Shown in pieces: positions 7,701 to 16,275 of a DNA stretch of 19,868 bases (position 1 is its first letter; every line of letters begins with the position of its first letter). Source of the DNA: CAINEC01 sp046303115 (GTDB lineage: Bacteria; Bacteroidota; Bacteroidia; AKYH767-A; OLB10). The notes under the pieces are model-generated. The model ran no database searches and was not told the origin of the DNA. It worked only from the letters and a program-made list of their open reading frames with translations. The position numbers were made by a program, and so were the translations under genes. Location: positions 1 to 19,868 of the forward strand of contig JBKCGZ010000072.1 of NCBI GenBank assembly GCA_046303115.1, in the 5' to 3' direction.

Positions 7701-9353
7701 GTGAAAAAATCAGGCTTTCGAGTAACCGTTTTTGTAATGAGTTTTGCTTTGGCAGGACTTATTATGCTCCAGGCATACTGGATATTTCACGACTTTAAAT
7801 TGAAAGAGCATCAGTTTGATCAATCTGTCATGCTTGCAATGAATGAGATTGTCGCTAAAGTAGAGCAACAGGAAAACATAAAAATAGTTGTTCAGAATTT
7901 TATTTCTCAAAGCGATTCATCTGGTGCAGGAATTAGCGAAGATGATAGCTTACTAAATCATCTTGGAAACATAATAGGAAATAATCAGGTTAATATCAAT
8001 GCAGCTAATAACGACTTTTCCATAATAGCTCAAGAAATCAGAAAGAAGGTTAATGAAATAAAGTCGAATAGAAAAACAAACAAAGATTTCAATAATAATT
8101 TTTTAAGTGATTCTTCCATCGACATCAGAATTGAAAACGATGTCCAGCAAAAGGAGGTTATTTCATTTAATTTGAGCGATGAATCGTTGATAATGGATTC
8201 AATAGAGCGCGAAGCTGAGCGAAGAATGGAATCTAAATTTAATAAGCTGAACTCACTAATGAATAAGCTAACCTTTCAAATTAATGATAGAAACAAAAGC
8301 TTATTAGAAAGAATTCCTCCTAATGTTTTAGATAGTATTATTCAGAAAGAATTTATTTCTAGAAGAATTCCTACTGATTATATCTATGGAATTAAACAAA
8401 TCAGCAAGAAAAATTATGAGTACGCGAGTGCAAATGCGGATACTAATCAATTATTAAAATCAAATTATGCCGTTTTACTTTTTCCAAATGATATTTTGAA
8501 AAAAAATGAACAACTAACGATTTCTTTTCCTACTAAATATGAGTTCTTATTTTACTCCTTATGGCCGTTGTTGATTAGCGCTGTTGTGTTTTCTATTGTA
8601 ATGGTTATTGGATTTATTTACGTGATGCGTACCGTTTTAACGCAAAAAAAATTAGCTGAAATTAAAAGTGATTTCATTAACAATATGACGCATGAGTTTA
8701 AAACTCCAATTGCAACAATCTCCATTGCTAATGAATCATTAAAGAATCCAAAGGTTTATAATAGTCCTGAAAAATTGGATTATTATACCAGCGTAATAAG
8801 CGATGAAAACAAGCGTATGCTTAGGCAAGTAGAGGTGATGCTTCAAATGGCCCAGCTTGAAAAGGGTGAATTGAAATTAAAACATGAATTGTTGAAGATG
8901 GAAGAAGTGGTGGAAGAGGCGATTAATAGTAGTCTTTTATCAGTTGAGAATAAAAACGGCAAAATAAAATTGAATATTAGTGAAGAAATTGCACCAATAA
9001 CAGGTGATAGAAATCACTTAATTAATGTGATCAGTAATTTAATTGATAACTCTATAAAATATTCTAATGAGGCACCTCAAATTGTTGTAAGTATCATTAA
9101 TAATTTAGACAATATTACAATAGCAGTGAAGGATAACGGTATCGGCATGACGAAAGAGGTACAAAAAAGAATCTTCGATACGTTCTATAGGGCAACAACT
9201 GGAAACCTTCATGATGTAAAAGGCTTTGGCTTAGGACTTAGTTATGTTAGAGCCATTGTAGAACAACATCAAGGAACAATTAGCGTTGAATCAGAAATAA
9301 ATAAAGGCAGCACCTTTACCATTCAATTACCCATTAATAAAACAATAGCATGA
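7701..9353 (+). CDS. Membrane sensor histidine kinase (RprX-like)
   Basis: This 550-residue kinase has a first membrane helix at about 9-29, a polar, coiled-coil-prone periplasmic region at about 31-280 and a second helix at about 284-308. HisKA follows, with the phospho-acceptor His331 in 'NNMTHEFKTPIATIS'. The HATPase_c domain has an N box ending at Asn450 ('NLIDNSIKYS'), a G1 box from Asp478 ('DNGIGM') and a G2 box at 508-512 ('GFGLGL'). All catalytic motifs are intact. The signal is unknown, as the periplasmic part has no domain I recognise. It ends in an ATGA overlap with the response regulator gene, its certain partner. The H-box wording and layout resemble Bacteroides RprX. The GTG start gives a basic N-terminus before helix 1; an ATG at 7737 would cut into that helix. 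Confidence 0.93.
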   Translation: MKKSGFRVTVFVMSFALAGLIMLQAYWIFHDFKLKEHQFDQSVMLAMNEIVAKVEQQENIKIVVQNFISQSDSSGAGISEDDSLLNHLGNIIGNNQVNINAANNDFSIIAQEIRKKVNEIKSNRKTNKDFNNNFLSDSSIDIRIENDVQQKEVISFNLSDESLIMDSIEREAERRMESKFNKLNSLMNKLTFQINDRNKSLLERIPPNVLDSIIQKEFISRRIPTDYIYGIKQISKKNYEYASANADTNQLLKSNYAVLLFPNDILKKNEQLTISFPTKYEFLFYSLWPLLISAVVFSIVMVIGFIYVMRTVLTQKKLAEIKSDFINNMTHEFKTPIATISIANESLKNPKVYNSPEKLDYYTSVISDENKRMLRQVEVMLQMAQLEKGELKLKHELLKMEEVVEEAINSSLLSVENKNGKIKLNISEEIAPITGDRNHLINVISNLIDNSIKYSNEAPQIVVSIINNLDNITIAVKDNGIGMTKEVQKRIFDTFYRATTGNLHDVKGFGLGLSYVRAIVEQHQGTISVESEINKGSTFTIQLPINKTIA

Positions 9354-10039
9354 AAGCAAAAATTCTGTTAGTAGAAGATGACGTAAATTTTGGAAATGTA
9401 CTTAAGAACTTTCTTGAATTAGAAGAATACCATGTAAACTTAGCTAGGGATGGAGCAGATGGTTTTGAAATGTATGAGAAGAAATCATATGACTTAATCA
9501 TATTAGATGTAATGATGCCGAAGATGGATGGATTTACTTTAGCTACTAAAATCAGAGAAGAAAATAAGAAGACGCCCATTATATTTTTGACGGCTAAAGG
9601 AATGAAGGAAGATATGATCAGAGGCTATGAAGCTGGTGCTGATGATTACTTAACTAAGCCATTTGATACAGAGGTATTGCTTTATAAAATCAATATTATC
9701 TTAAAACGTTCGCTTGGAATAATAGACTTAGACGATCAGACCGATTTTAAAATAGGAGAGTATGATTTCGATTATAAATTGAGACAGATCCATCGACTCG
9801 GTAAAACCGAAAATCTTTCGCCTAAAGAAGCTGATTTGTTACGATTACTATGTGTACACCAAAACGATCTATTACCACGTCAGAAAGCTTTAAAATTGAT
9901 TTGGGGCGATGATAACTACTTTAATGGTAGAAGTATGGATGTGTTCGTAACAAAACTTCGCAAATACCTGAAAGATGATAGCCGCATTGAAATAGCTACC
10001 TTGCATGGCAAGGGTGTAAGGCTATTAGTAAGTCAGTGA
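9350..10039 (+). CDS. OmpR-family response regulator (RprY-like)
   Basis: Residues 1-120 form a receiver domain with the acidic pair Glu9/Asp10, the phospho-acceptor Asp53 in 'LIILDVMMPKMDG', Thr81 and Lys103 ('YLTKPF'). Residues about 130-229 form a winged-helix DNA-binding domain ('LSPKEADLLRLL', 'FVTKLRKYL', 'GKGVRLL'). The start ATG overlaps the kinase stop as ATGA, so the pair is translationally coupled. The segment 'GMKEDMIRGYEAGADDYLTK' is like that of RprY in Bacteroides and Porphyromonas. Its targets are unknown; the divergent DUF5916 gene is a natural candidate. The stop codon abuts that of the convergent peroxidase gene with no base between. Confidence 0.93.
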   Translation: MKAKILLVEDDVNFGNVLKNFLELEEYHVNLARDGADGFEMYEKKSYDLIILDVMMPKMDGFTLATKIREENKKTPIIFLTAKGMKEDMIRGYEAGADDYLTKPFDTEVLLYKINIILKRSLGIIDLDDQTDFKIGEYDFDYKLRQIHRLGKTENLSPKEADLLRLLCVHQNDLLPRQKALKLIWGDDNYFNGRSMDVFVTKLRKYLKDDSRIEIATLHGKGVRLLVSQ

Positions 10040-10552
10040 TTATTTAATAGAGTTTACTAAATCCTTATCCAATGGGTTTGTACCTGAACGATAACGACGA
10101 ACTAATTTACCATTCTCATCCAATAGGAATTTCTCAAAGTTCCAACGAATGTCGCCTGTAAAGTCAGGATTCTCCTGCGATGTTAACCATTTAAAAAGAG
10201 GATTCATATCGCTTCCTTTCACAGAAATTTTAGAAGCCATTATAAATGTGACCCCGTAATTCTTCTTACAAAAGCTATTTATATCTGAATTAGTCCCAGG
10301 CTCTTGACCACCGAAATTATTGGCAGGAAAACCAATAATTACTAGTTTAGAACCATACTCCTTGTGAAGCTTTTCAAGATCTTCATATTGTGAAGTATAT
10401 CCACATTTAGAAGCTGTATTTACAATAAGGATTTTTTTACCTTTGAAAGATGAGAAACTCATGGTTTTTCCATCAATGGTTTGAAAGTCAAAAGTGTGGA
10501 TTGAGGATGCTGTTGTAAATAATAAGATAGCTGTAAGAAGTAGTGTTTTCAT
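10040..10552 (-). CDS. Glutathione peroxidase family protein, exported or anchored
   Basis: The 170-residue protein reduces peroxides, in bacteria usually with thioredoxin rather than glutathione. The catalytic tetrad is visible: Cys50 ('NTASKCGYTSQY'), Gln83 ('FPANNFGGQEP'), and Trp137 with Asn138 ('RWNFEKFLLD'). It is a cysteine, not selenocysteine, enzyme. Cys95 in 'SFCKKNYGVTF' is at the place of the resolving cysteine of thioredoxin-dependent members. The first 18 residues are hydrophobic after 'MK' and look like a signal peptide, which suggests a periplasmic or anchored enzyme; the cleavage site is ambiguous. It is convergent with the regulator gene and divergent from the membrane-protein gene. 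No clear promoter was found in front of it. Confidence 0.92.
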   Translation of the reverse strand: MKTLLLTAILLFTTASSIHTFDFQTIDGKTMSFSSFKGKKILIVNTASKCGYTSQYEDLEKLHKEYGSKLVIIGFPANNFGGQEPGTNSDINSFCKKNYGVTFIMASKISVKGSDMNPLFKWLTSQENPDFTGDIRWNFEKFLLDENGKLVRRYRSGTNPLDKDLVNSIK

Positions 10553-10576
10553 GAATGTGTAACATTTTAAATTAAT

Positions 10577-10611
10577 TTTTGTTTTTCAATCTTTAATTTA
10601 AACTATTTTTG
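10577..10611 (+). promoter_or_regulatory. Promoter with -7 TATTTTTG
   Basis: TATTTTTG at 10604-10611 matches TAnnTTTG. TTTTG at 10577-10581 could be the -33 element with a slightly long 22-base spacing. The transcript would begin near 10616, about 10 bases before the ATG at 10626. Confidence 0.5.
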
Positions 10612-10625
10612 TACAAATATTTTTT

Positions 10626-10994
10626 ATGAAGTTTTTAGTTAAAGTAATGTCGTTGGCTTTGGCCATTTTTTTAATTGCAGCTATGATGCCTGGTGTTTCT
10701 GTTGAATCCATGGGCTATGCTATATTAGTATCATTAGTCATAATACTTTTAAATATATACCTAAAACCCATATTGGTGTTTCTTACCTTACCAATTACAG
10801 TGGTTTCTCTTGGATTTTTTCTTCTTGTAATTAATGCCGCTATTATCCTTATCGCGTCTAATATATTGCATGCCGGTTTTAAAGTTGACGGATTCTGGGT
10901 AGCGTTTTTATTTAGCATACTTATATCCATTACTAATTCCATCTTAGAAAGAATTTCTAAGCGTTTAGAAGAAAGACAGAACAATACTTACTAA
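10626..10994 (+). CDS. Phage_holin_4_2/YvlD-family membrane protein
   Basis: This 122-residue protein has four hydrophobic helices at about 5-23, 29-47, 54-78 and 87-105, and a charged C-terminal tail ('ERISKRLEERQNNTY'). The block 'NIYLKPILVFLTLPIT' followed by 'GFFLLVINAAI' is the hallmark of the phage_holin_4_2 (YvlD) family. The family name is historical: most members are ordinary chromosomal inner-membrane proteins of unknown role, some linked to envelope stress. No phage gene is nearby, so a lytic role is unlikely. The stop codon overlaps the convergent nuclease gene by four bases. Confidence 0.88.
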   Translation: MKFLVKVMSLALAIFLIAAMMPGVSVESMGYAILVSLVIILLNIYLKPILVFLTLPITVVSLGFFLLVINAAIILIASNILHAGFKVDGFWVAFLFSILISITNSILERISKRLEERQNNTY

Positions 10995-13720
10995 CGGCTG
11001 CAAATATTTTTAAAGTCGCAGTATTTACATTTTTTAAAGTCATCAGTTTGCGTAAATGGAACTTCCGGACTCATTATCTTTCCAATTAATTGATGTAAAT
11101 GCTCTTCAAATAATTCCAATAAATCTTCATCAATTGCTTTTCCTTTATTCAAAAAAGTAATTGACTTTGAATTCTTCTTTAAAAGATAAGCACCGGCTAA
11201 AATCTCTATACCCACTAAATGCTCTTTACGTTTATCACCATTCTGTTGCTTAGTGAAAATATAAACGTAGAGTAATAATTGAAAAACAATCTTATAGTCT
11301 GAATTAGAAAAAATCGCTGAAAAATCTTTTGGTATCGTTAATTCTCCACTACCAGTTTTATAATCAAGAATTCGCAGTTGATTATTTACAAGATCTAAAC
11401 GATCAAAAATTCCTTTAATAAAAATTTTGTTTGCAGAGTCTATTTCGAAATCAAAACCAAAAGTCTCTTCAATACTCATAATTTCGAGATTAGGAGTTTC
11501 CTTGTCAATCAACATTATTCGAGCTATTAACTCTTTAATTACGGATTGTAATAGATAATCATTACCCAATAATTGCTTATCCGAATATTCTTTTTTTATC
11601 GCTTCATCGATATAATGATCGAGAAGAATGTTATCATAAAAACTGGAAGTAGGCTTAAATTGATTTTTATAAATTTCCTCCATTGCTTTATGAAGAATCC
11701 TTCCGAAGATCATTTGATCAATACCTTTCAATTCATCAGGCTTTCGCAATTTAGCAATCTGTTCAAAGTAATATTTCAGTGGACAATAGATATAAGCTGA
11801 TAAAGAAGAAGCCGAAAAACCTTTTCCAAGTAAAGGCTGAGTATTATCAATATTGACATATTTAGCGATCATTTTATCAATGATCTCATCCGTTTTTTCA
11901 ATAACAATGTCTTCTGCTTGTAAGGGTTGCAATTCAGATTGATACTGAATGTAATTTAATTTAATATTCGTATTAACTTTTACAAGTTCATTTTCAATCT
12001 GTAAAATAAATCTTGATTTTTCACCACCTCCCGTAGCCGTCATTTGACTATTATAAAACAACGAGAGTTGATCACAACGCTGGATTAATCGATAGAAGTG
12101 ATATGCAGTAACTGCTTCTTGTTCTTCTTTGCAAGGAAGTGAATAAAACTTTCTGATTGCATAAGGAATAAGCGATTTTGAAATAGAGTTAGAAGGAAGA
12201 GTACCTTCATTGACATTAGCAATAAAAACATATTTATAATCGGTCAATCGAGTTTCTAAGAAGCCGTTTATATTGATTCCTTCTCCTTCATTCGCCTCTA
12301 TGGGAATTCTTATTTTATTGATATGATTGATGAGCAGGGTCCAGTAAGATTGAATAGTGATTTCTTCATCAAAATTATTCAGCATAGTACCAAATAATGC
12401 AATCTCATTTTTAACACAACTTAAAATCTGTTTTTGATAATGAACAGATGGTTCAATAAACTGATTAATTAAATTCAATAAGAACGTATGTTCTTCTCTA
12501 TAATCTTTTACCGAAACAAGTAATGAGTCCTTAAGTTCCTCAATCGATTTATGCAGTATTAAGAATAAGTTATTAAATGATTTTATTTCGAATAGACTAC
12601 TAACAATAGATTCAATATTTGTTTCAGTATTTAATAGCTGAGTACGGATGCTTTTAATTTTTTTGATAAACGCTAATAGAGGAAAAGTAGTTAGTGCGAG
12701 TCCCATTGAAGGATTATGAAGAATTCCTTTTTTATCAAGCACCTGTAACAATGGCAACAACAATGTATCATCAGGTAAAACAACAACAGCATTTGATAAT
12801 TCAGTAGCAGGTAAAATTTCAAACTGTTGAATTAATTCGAGTCCGATATCTTTAGCCATAGCAGTACCGCCATTGCATTGAATGATATTTATATTTTTAG
12901 CATTTATTGATAAATCATCTCCAATAAAGTTTTTAGCTTCTGCCATCATTCCTTTACGCAAATAATTTCCGGCTTCTTGCTTTTTATCATCTACATAATA
13001 AGTATCTGCATCCTTGTATACAATAGCATTATTATTCTTTACAAGGTAATTGATAATTACTTCTTCGGATTTAGTCAAAGCATAAAAACCAGCAAATACA
13101 ATCGTATCAAATTGTTTAAACCATACATTACTTTGAATTGATTGAGCTGTTTTACGCCAGGCTAATCCTTCATAACAATAATTGTTTTTTGATAAGATGG
13201 AATTAAACTCATCATATAATACAGGTAGTTTCTCCCAATAAGAAATAAATGATTCTTTGAGCGGAGAGAGTGGAAGTAATGAAAACTCATTCCAAAAACG
13301 ATTCAATAATTCTGTTTCGTATTCGTCGTTAGAAAACATTAATTCTATTTCCTTCACATCAACAATACGCTTAAATAACTTTTGAGTATCAATTAGATTT
13401 CTATCAACCTCGTCAAAATCAGCTAAAATCTGATCTCCCCATTTAATAAAATCATCGATTTCAATTGAAGGGTCAATCTTTTTATAGGCAGAGAATAAAT
13501 CGATTAGTAAACGTGTTTCATTTGCAATAGGAATTCCTGAGCAGAGATCCATCAAATCAGCAATTGGAATGCAGGTTGGTAAAAAGCCTGGTGTCGACAT
13601 TCGTTGACCCAATTTACGTTCAATTTGAACGGCCGCTCTTCGAGTAGGGACGATTATAAGTGAGTTAGAAGTTACTTTAGGAAATATCGATTCTGTTAAT
13701 TGATCGAGGAAAGAAATCAT
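10991..13720 (-). CDS. AddB-like PD-(D/E)XK nuclease family protein
   Basis: A 909-residue protein of the double-strand-break end-processing type. Residues about 1-600 are a UvrD/AddB-like helicase fold with 'LIIVPTRRAAVQIE' near the N-terminus and 'INGFLETRLTDYKYVFIANV' then 'NEGTLPS' near 500. I see no Walker A (GxxxxGK[TS]) motif, so this part is probably not an active ATPase. The C-terminal RecB-type nuclease has His677 ('FGRILHKAMEEIY'), Asp773 ('GIFDRLDL') and Asp786-x-Lys788 ('ILDYKTG'). Cys646 ('YIYCPLKYYFEQ') together with Cys898, Cys901 and Cys907 at the very end gives the C...CxxCx5C arrangement that holds a 4Fe-4S cluster in AddB. An AddA/RecB-type helicase partner is expected but is not in the window. 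A one-mismatch -7 (TAAATTTT) lies directly before the ATG. Confidence 0.88.
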   Translation of the reverse strand: MISFLDQLTESIFPKVTSNSLIIVPTRRAAVQIERKLGQRMSTPGFLPTCIPIADLMDLCSGIPIANETRLLIDLFSAYKKIDPSIEIDDFIKWGDQILADFDEVDRNLIDTQKLFKRIVDVKEIELMFSNDEYETELLNRFWNEFSLLPLSPLKESFISYWEKLPVLYDEFNSILSKNNYCYEGLAWRKTAQSIQSNVWFKQFDTIVFAGFYALTKSEEVIINYLVKNNNAIVYKDADTYYVDDKKQEAGNYLRKGMMAEAKNFIGDDLSINAKNINIIQCNGGTAMAKDIGLELIQQFEILPATELSNAVVVLPDDTLLLPLLQVLDKKGILHNPSMGLALTTFPLLAFIKKIKSIRTQLLNTETNIESIVSSLFEIKSFNNLFLILHKSIEELKDSLLVSVKDYREEHTFLLNLINQFIEPSVHYQKQILSCVKNEIALFGTMLNNFDEEITIQSYWTLLINHINKIRIPIEANEGEGININGFLETRLTDYKYVFIANVNEGTLPSNSISKSLIPYAIRKFYSLPCKEEQEAVTAYHFYRLIQRCDQLSLFYNSQMTATGGGEKSRFILQIENELVKVNTNIKLNYIQYQSELQPLQAEDIVIEKTDEIIDKMIAKYVNIDNTQPLLGKGFSASSLSAYIYCPLKYYFEQIAKLRKPDELKGIDQMIFGRILHKAMEEIYKNQFKPTSSFYDNILLDHYIDEAIKKEYSDKQLLGNDYLLQSVIKELIARIMLIDKETPNLEIMSIEETFGFDFEIDSANKIFIKGIFDRLDLVNNQLRILDYKTGSGELTIPKDFSAIFSNSDYKIVFQLLLYVYIFTKQQNGDKRKEHLVGIEILAGAYLLKKNSKSITFLNKGKAIDEDLLELFEEHLHQLIGKIMSPEVPFTQTDDFKKCKYCDFKNICSR

Positions 13721-13746
13721 GCGTTAAAAATTTATATAAAAATAAA

Positions 13747-13775
13747 AAAGTCCCGACAGTATTTGCCGGGACTTT
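13747..13775. terminator. Intrinsic terminator after the M43 protease gene
   Basis: Arms AAAGTCCCG (13747-13755) and CGGGACTTT (13767-13775) enclose an 11-base loop. On the minus strand the hairpin is followed by a T-rich run. It lies about 20 bases past the protease stop and before the nuclease start, so it separates these two same-strand genes. Confidence 0.88.
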
Positions 13776-13795
13776 AAAAATAATTTTAGAAACTC

Positions 13796-16012
13796 TTAGT
13801 GCTTTACAACAAACTTGTTTGTTAAAGTATTATTGTTTTGAGTCACTTTTAAGAAGTAAACACCATTGCTCATTGAAGTTAAGTCTAACTCACGAGAGTT
13901 GAAACCTTCATTTGCATTTACATTCATCGAATTAACTAATTGTCCCATCATATCATAAATTTCGATAGATGTATTTTCCATACTTGGAGTGAAATAGTTA
14001 ATAGTAAGCGAAGTGTTAGCAGGATTAGGGAATAAGTTCAATCCTTCTAAACCTGTTACTTTTTCTGCACTAACGATTTCGTTAGAGTTTTCTTCGCTAC
14101 CATCAGCAGTACGGAAATTAGTTGCACTTGTGCTTACACGAACGCGGTAGCATGAGTTTGCATTAAATGCGCTTGCATAACCATAAACCTGAATATAGCA
14201 TGTTCTTCCTGTTGTGTATGTATTGTAAATAATTGTTTCAGAAGAAGTACCTCCTAATACAGAAGTGGCTAATGTGCTACCTGTAGAGTTATATAAAGCT
14301 AAATCATAATCAGCAGGTAACTGATCTAAAAAAACTTTAATTTTTGGAGCCGTTGAAAGGGTAGTAAATTTGAACCAATCTTTATCTGTAGAAGTGCCGA
14401 TTTTCGCAAAAATATCTGTATTAATCGCAATCGTCTTTGATGTGTTACGTGAATTGTTGCTTTCATACACATCATTGCATGTTGTAGAGGCCGCAGATGT
14501 AGTAAATGTTCCGATAGATGAAGCAGTACCCGCAGTACCAGAGCAAGTCGCAGTTACCTGATATTGATAAGTCGTTGAAGCAGTTAATCCCGTTAATGTA
14601 GCGCTTGCAGTAGTAACAGTTACGCTATTTGTCCAAGTTGTTGATGTAGAGACTCTGTATTGTACTAAATAACTAGAAGCTCCTGTTACAGCACCCCAGC
14701 TAACTGTTGCTGATGAAGATGTGATTGAAGAAGAAGCTAAAGAAGCTGGAGTTCCACAAGCAGCAGCTGCTGTTGTTGTGAAGTTAGCTAATGTAGAAAC
14801 TGTTCCTAATGTTCCAGAACAAGAAGAAGTTACTTGGAATTCATAAGCTGTAGAAACTGTTAATCCTGTTAAGTTAGTTGATGTAGCAGAAGTAGTAACT
14901 GATGTCCAAGTTGCTGAACCTACTGCACGGTATTGTAATGAATAACTTGTTGCACCAGATACTGCTGTCCAGCTAACTGTTGCAGTTGTTGATCCAACAG
15001 AACTTGAAGTTAAACCTGTTACAGTTCCACAAGATGTTGGAGGAGTAGGAGGTGTACATCCTAAAGAAGTTAATAATCCTGTACGGGAGGTATTGATAGC
15101 AGCAGTCATACGAGCTGACTGACCAGCCGTAAACATATACATACATGCATCATCTGTGTAATCCATGTAGTTCATTGTCATTTCAGTTGGTGTACCTGTA
15201 CAAGTACTCAAGTGAGGGTAAGTAGGACATCCGTAGTTTGCAGTATTATGAGTAGGAGTATCATTTACTAAGTCGCTACCACAAGTTGCGTCACCCCAAA
15301 TATGGCGTAAGTTTAACCAGTGACCGACTTCGTGAGTTGCTGTTCTTCCTTTGTTATAAGGGGCTGAAACGGTACCTGTTCTTCCGAAAGCAGAATATAG
15401 GATTACAACTCCATCAGTAGATGCCGTACCTCCTGGAAATTGAGCGTAACCTAAAATACCGCCGCTCATATTACAAGACCAAATATTTAAATATTGAGTC
15501 GTATTCCATGCATCAGATCCTCCATTTGCAGTCCTCTTCATATTATCATTGGTAGAAAACGCAGTTGTTGTTGTCGCTTTACGAATAATACCTGTTGTAG
15601 CATTACCATTTGGATCGCGTTGTGCTAAGCAAAATTGAATCTGACAATCTGCTGCTACAGCTGAGAAGATAGAAGGAGTTAATGAAGCGTCAGCATTTAA
15701 TTTACGGAAATCTTCATTTAATACATCAATTTGTGACTGTACTTGCGCATCCGAGATATTTTGTGCTGCCGTATTGTAAACTACGTGAACAACTACAGGA
15801 ATAGTAATTATTGCTCCCGTTCTATGAGATGGGTCCGACAACCAGCGGCTAGTTGCGTTTTCAATTTGTTGCATTCTAGTTTCTACAGTCGGGTCCTCTG
15901 CAATTTGATGTTGCAAATGATCCATACTGCCACAAGTTCTTCCGGATTGCGAAAATCCAATAGTTGAAAGACTCATCATAAGTCCCAACAAAGCAATGTA
16001 AGTTTTTTTCAT
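13796..16012 (-). CDS. Secreted M43 metalloprotease with FnIII and PPC domains, T9SS cargo
   Basis: The 738-residue protein has a signal peptide (about 1-21) and a short prosegment. The M43 pappalysin-like zinc protease spans about 60-320: His227-Glu228-x-x-His231-x-x-Asn234-x-x-His237 in 'HEVGHWLNLRH', and a Met-turn at Met283 ('NYMDYTDDACMYMF'). Two fibronectin type III domains start at Cys328 and Cys419 (91-residue period). A PPC-like beta-sandwich starts at Cys512 ('CNDVYESNN', 'DKDWFKF', 'DYDLALYN'). A T9SS type A sorting domain covers about 655-738 ('LFPNPANTSLTINYF', 'NGVYFLKV'). It should be exported by Sec, passed through T9SS, and released or held on the cell surface. It is paralogous to the protease at 17188. 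Asn234 replaces the glycine of the classic HExxHxxGxxH motif. Confidence 0.93.
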   Translation of the reverse strand: MKKTYIALLGLMMSLSTIGFSQSGRTCGSMDHLQHQIAEDPTVETRMQQIENATSRWLSDPSHRTGAIITIPVVVHVVYNTAAQNISDAQVQSQIDVLNEDFRKLNADASLTPSIFSAVAADCQIQFCLAQRDPNGNATTGIIRKATTTTAFSTNDNMKRTANGGSDAWNTTQYLNIWSCNMSGGILGYAQFPGGTASTDGVVILYSAFGRTGTVSAPYNKGRTATHEVGHWLNLRHIWGDATCGSDLVNDTPTHNTANYGCPTYPHLSTCTGTPTEMTMNYMDYTDDACMYMFTAGQSARMTAAINTSRTGLLTSLGCTPPTPPTSCGTVTGLTSSSVGSTTATVSWTAVSGATSYSLQYRAVGSATWTSVTTSATSTNLTGLTVSTAYEFQVTSSCSGTLGTVSTLANFTTTAAAACGTPASLASSSITSSSATVSWGAVTGASSYLVQYRVSTSTTWTNSVTVTTASATLTGLTASTTYQYQVTATCSGTAGTASSIGTFTTSAASTTCNDVYESNNSRNTSKTIAINTDIFAKIGTSTDKDWFKFTTLSTAPKIKVFLDQLPADYDLALYNSTGSTLATSVLGGTSSETIIYNTYTTGRTCYIQVYGYASAFNANSCYRVRVSTSATNFRTADGSEENSNEIVSAEKVTGLEGLNLFPNPANTSLTINYFTPSMENTSIEIYDMMGQLVNSMNVNANEGFNSRELDLTSMSNGVYFLKVTQNNNTLTNKFVVKH
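14480..15031 (-). repeat. Two tandem FnIII domain repeats inside the protease gene
   Basis: Two copies of a unit of about 273 bases begin at 15031 and 14758 (minus strand). Each starts with codons for Cys-Gly-Thr and contains 'TATVSW'/'SATVSW', 'YSLQYR'/'YLVQYR' and 'LTGLT.ST.Y'. This is a domain duplication, not a mobile repeat. Confidence 0.8.
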
Positions 16013-16124
16013 TTTAAGTGTTTAGTTAATTATATAATAAGTTTTTAAAATTTCAGAAGGCTTATTAGTTGATTGGTAACGGAAAAATCAACAAAAAGCT
16101 CAGAAACTTTTCAAAGGTGGAATT

Positions 16125-16160
16125 CAAATGTAAAAAATCCACTAACGCAAAGCAAATTTA
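16125..16160 (-). promoter_or_regulatory. Nested promoter elements for the M43 protease gene
   Basis: The minus strand has TACATTTG at 16132-16125 (exact -7). The TTTG at 16156-16153 lies 20 bases upstream as -33. That TTTG is itself the end of a second exact -7 match, TAAATTTG at 16160-16153. The proximal promoter would give a leader of about 105 bases before the ATG at 16012, much longer than elsewhere in this window. Confidence 0.5.
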
Positions 16161-16275
16161 TTTTGACAAAAAACGTAAAAACAGGGATAGAAATTAACAA
16201 TCAGTTGATGTATGCTATTGTTTATACTCAGAAAATTGAATTAAAAATTAAGATACCTGCTGTTGATTTCTTTAT

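Noticed and set aside
10626..10994. Prophage remnant suggested by the holin-family name
   Set aside because: The YvlD/phage_holin_4_2 family is mostly chromosomal; no lysin, integrase, att-like repeat or other phage gene is near.
14370..14561. Plus-strand frame opposite the PPC/FnIII part of the left protease
   Set aside because: Shadow of the Thr/Ser/Ala-rich FnIII coding sequence; Val/Ala-rich output is typical of antisense reading of such repeats.
14480..15031. CRISPR-like or satellite repeat array
   Set aside because: The periodicity is two FnIII domains of about 91 residues in one reading frame; there are no short identical repeats with unique spacers.
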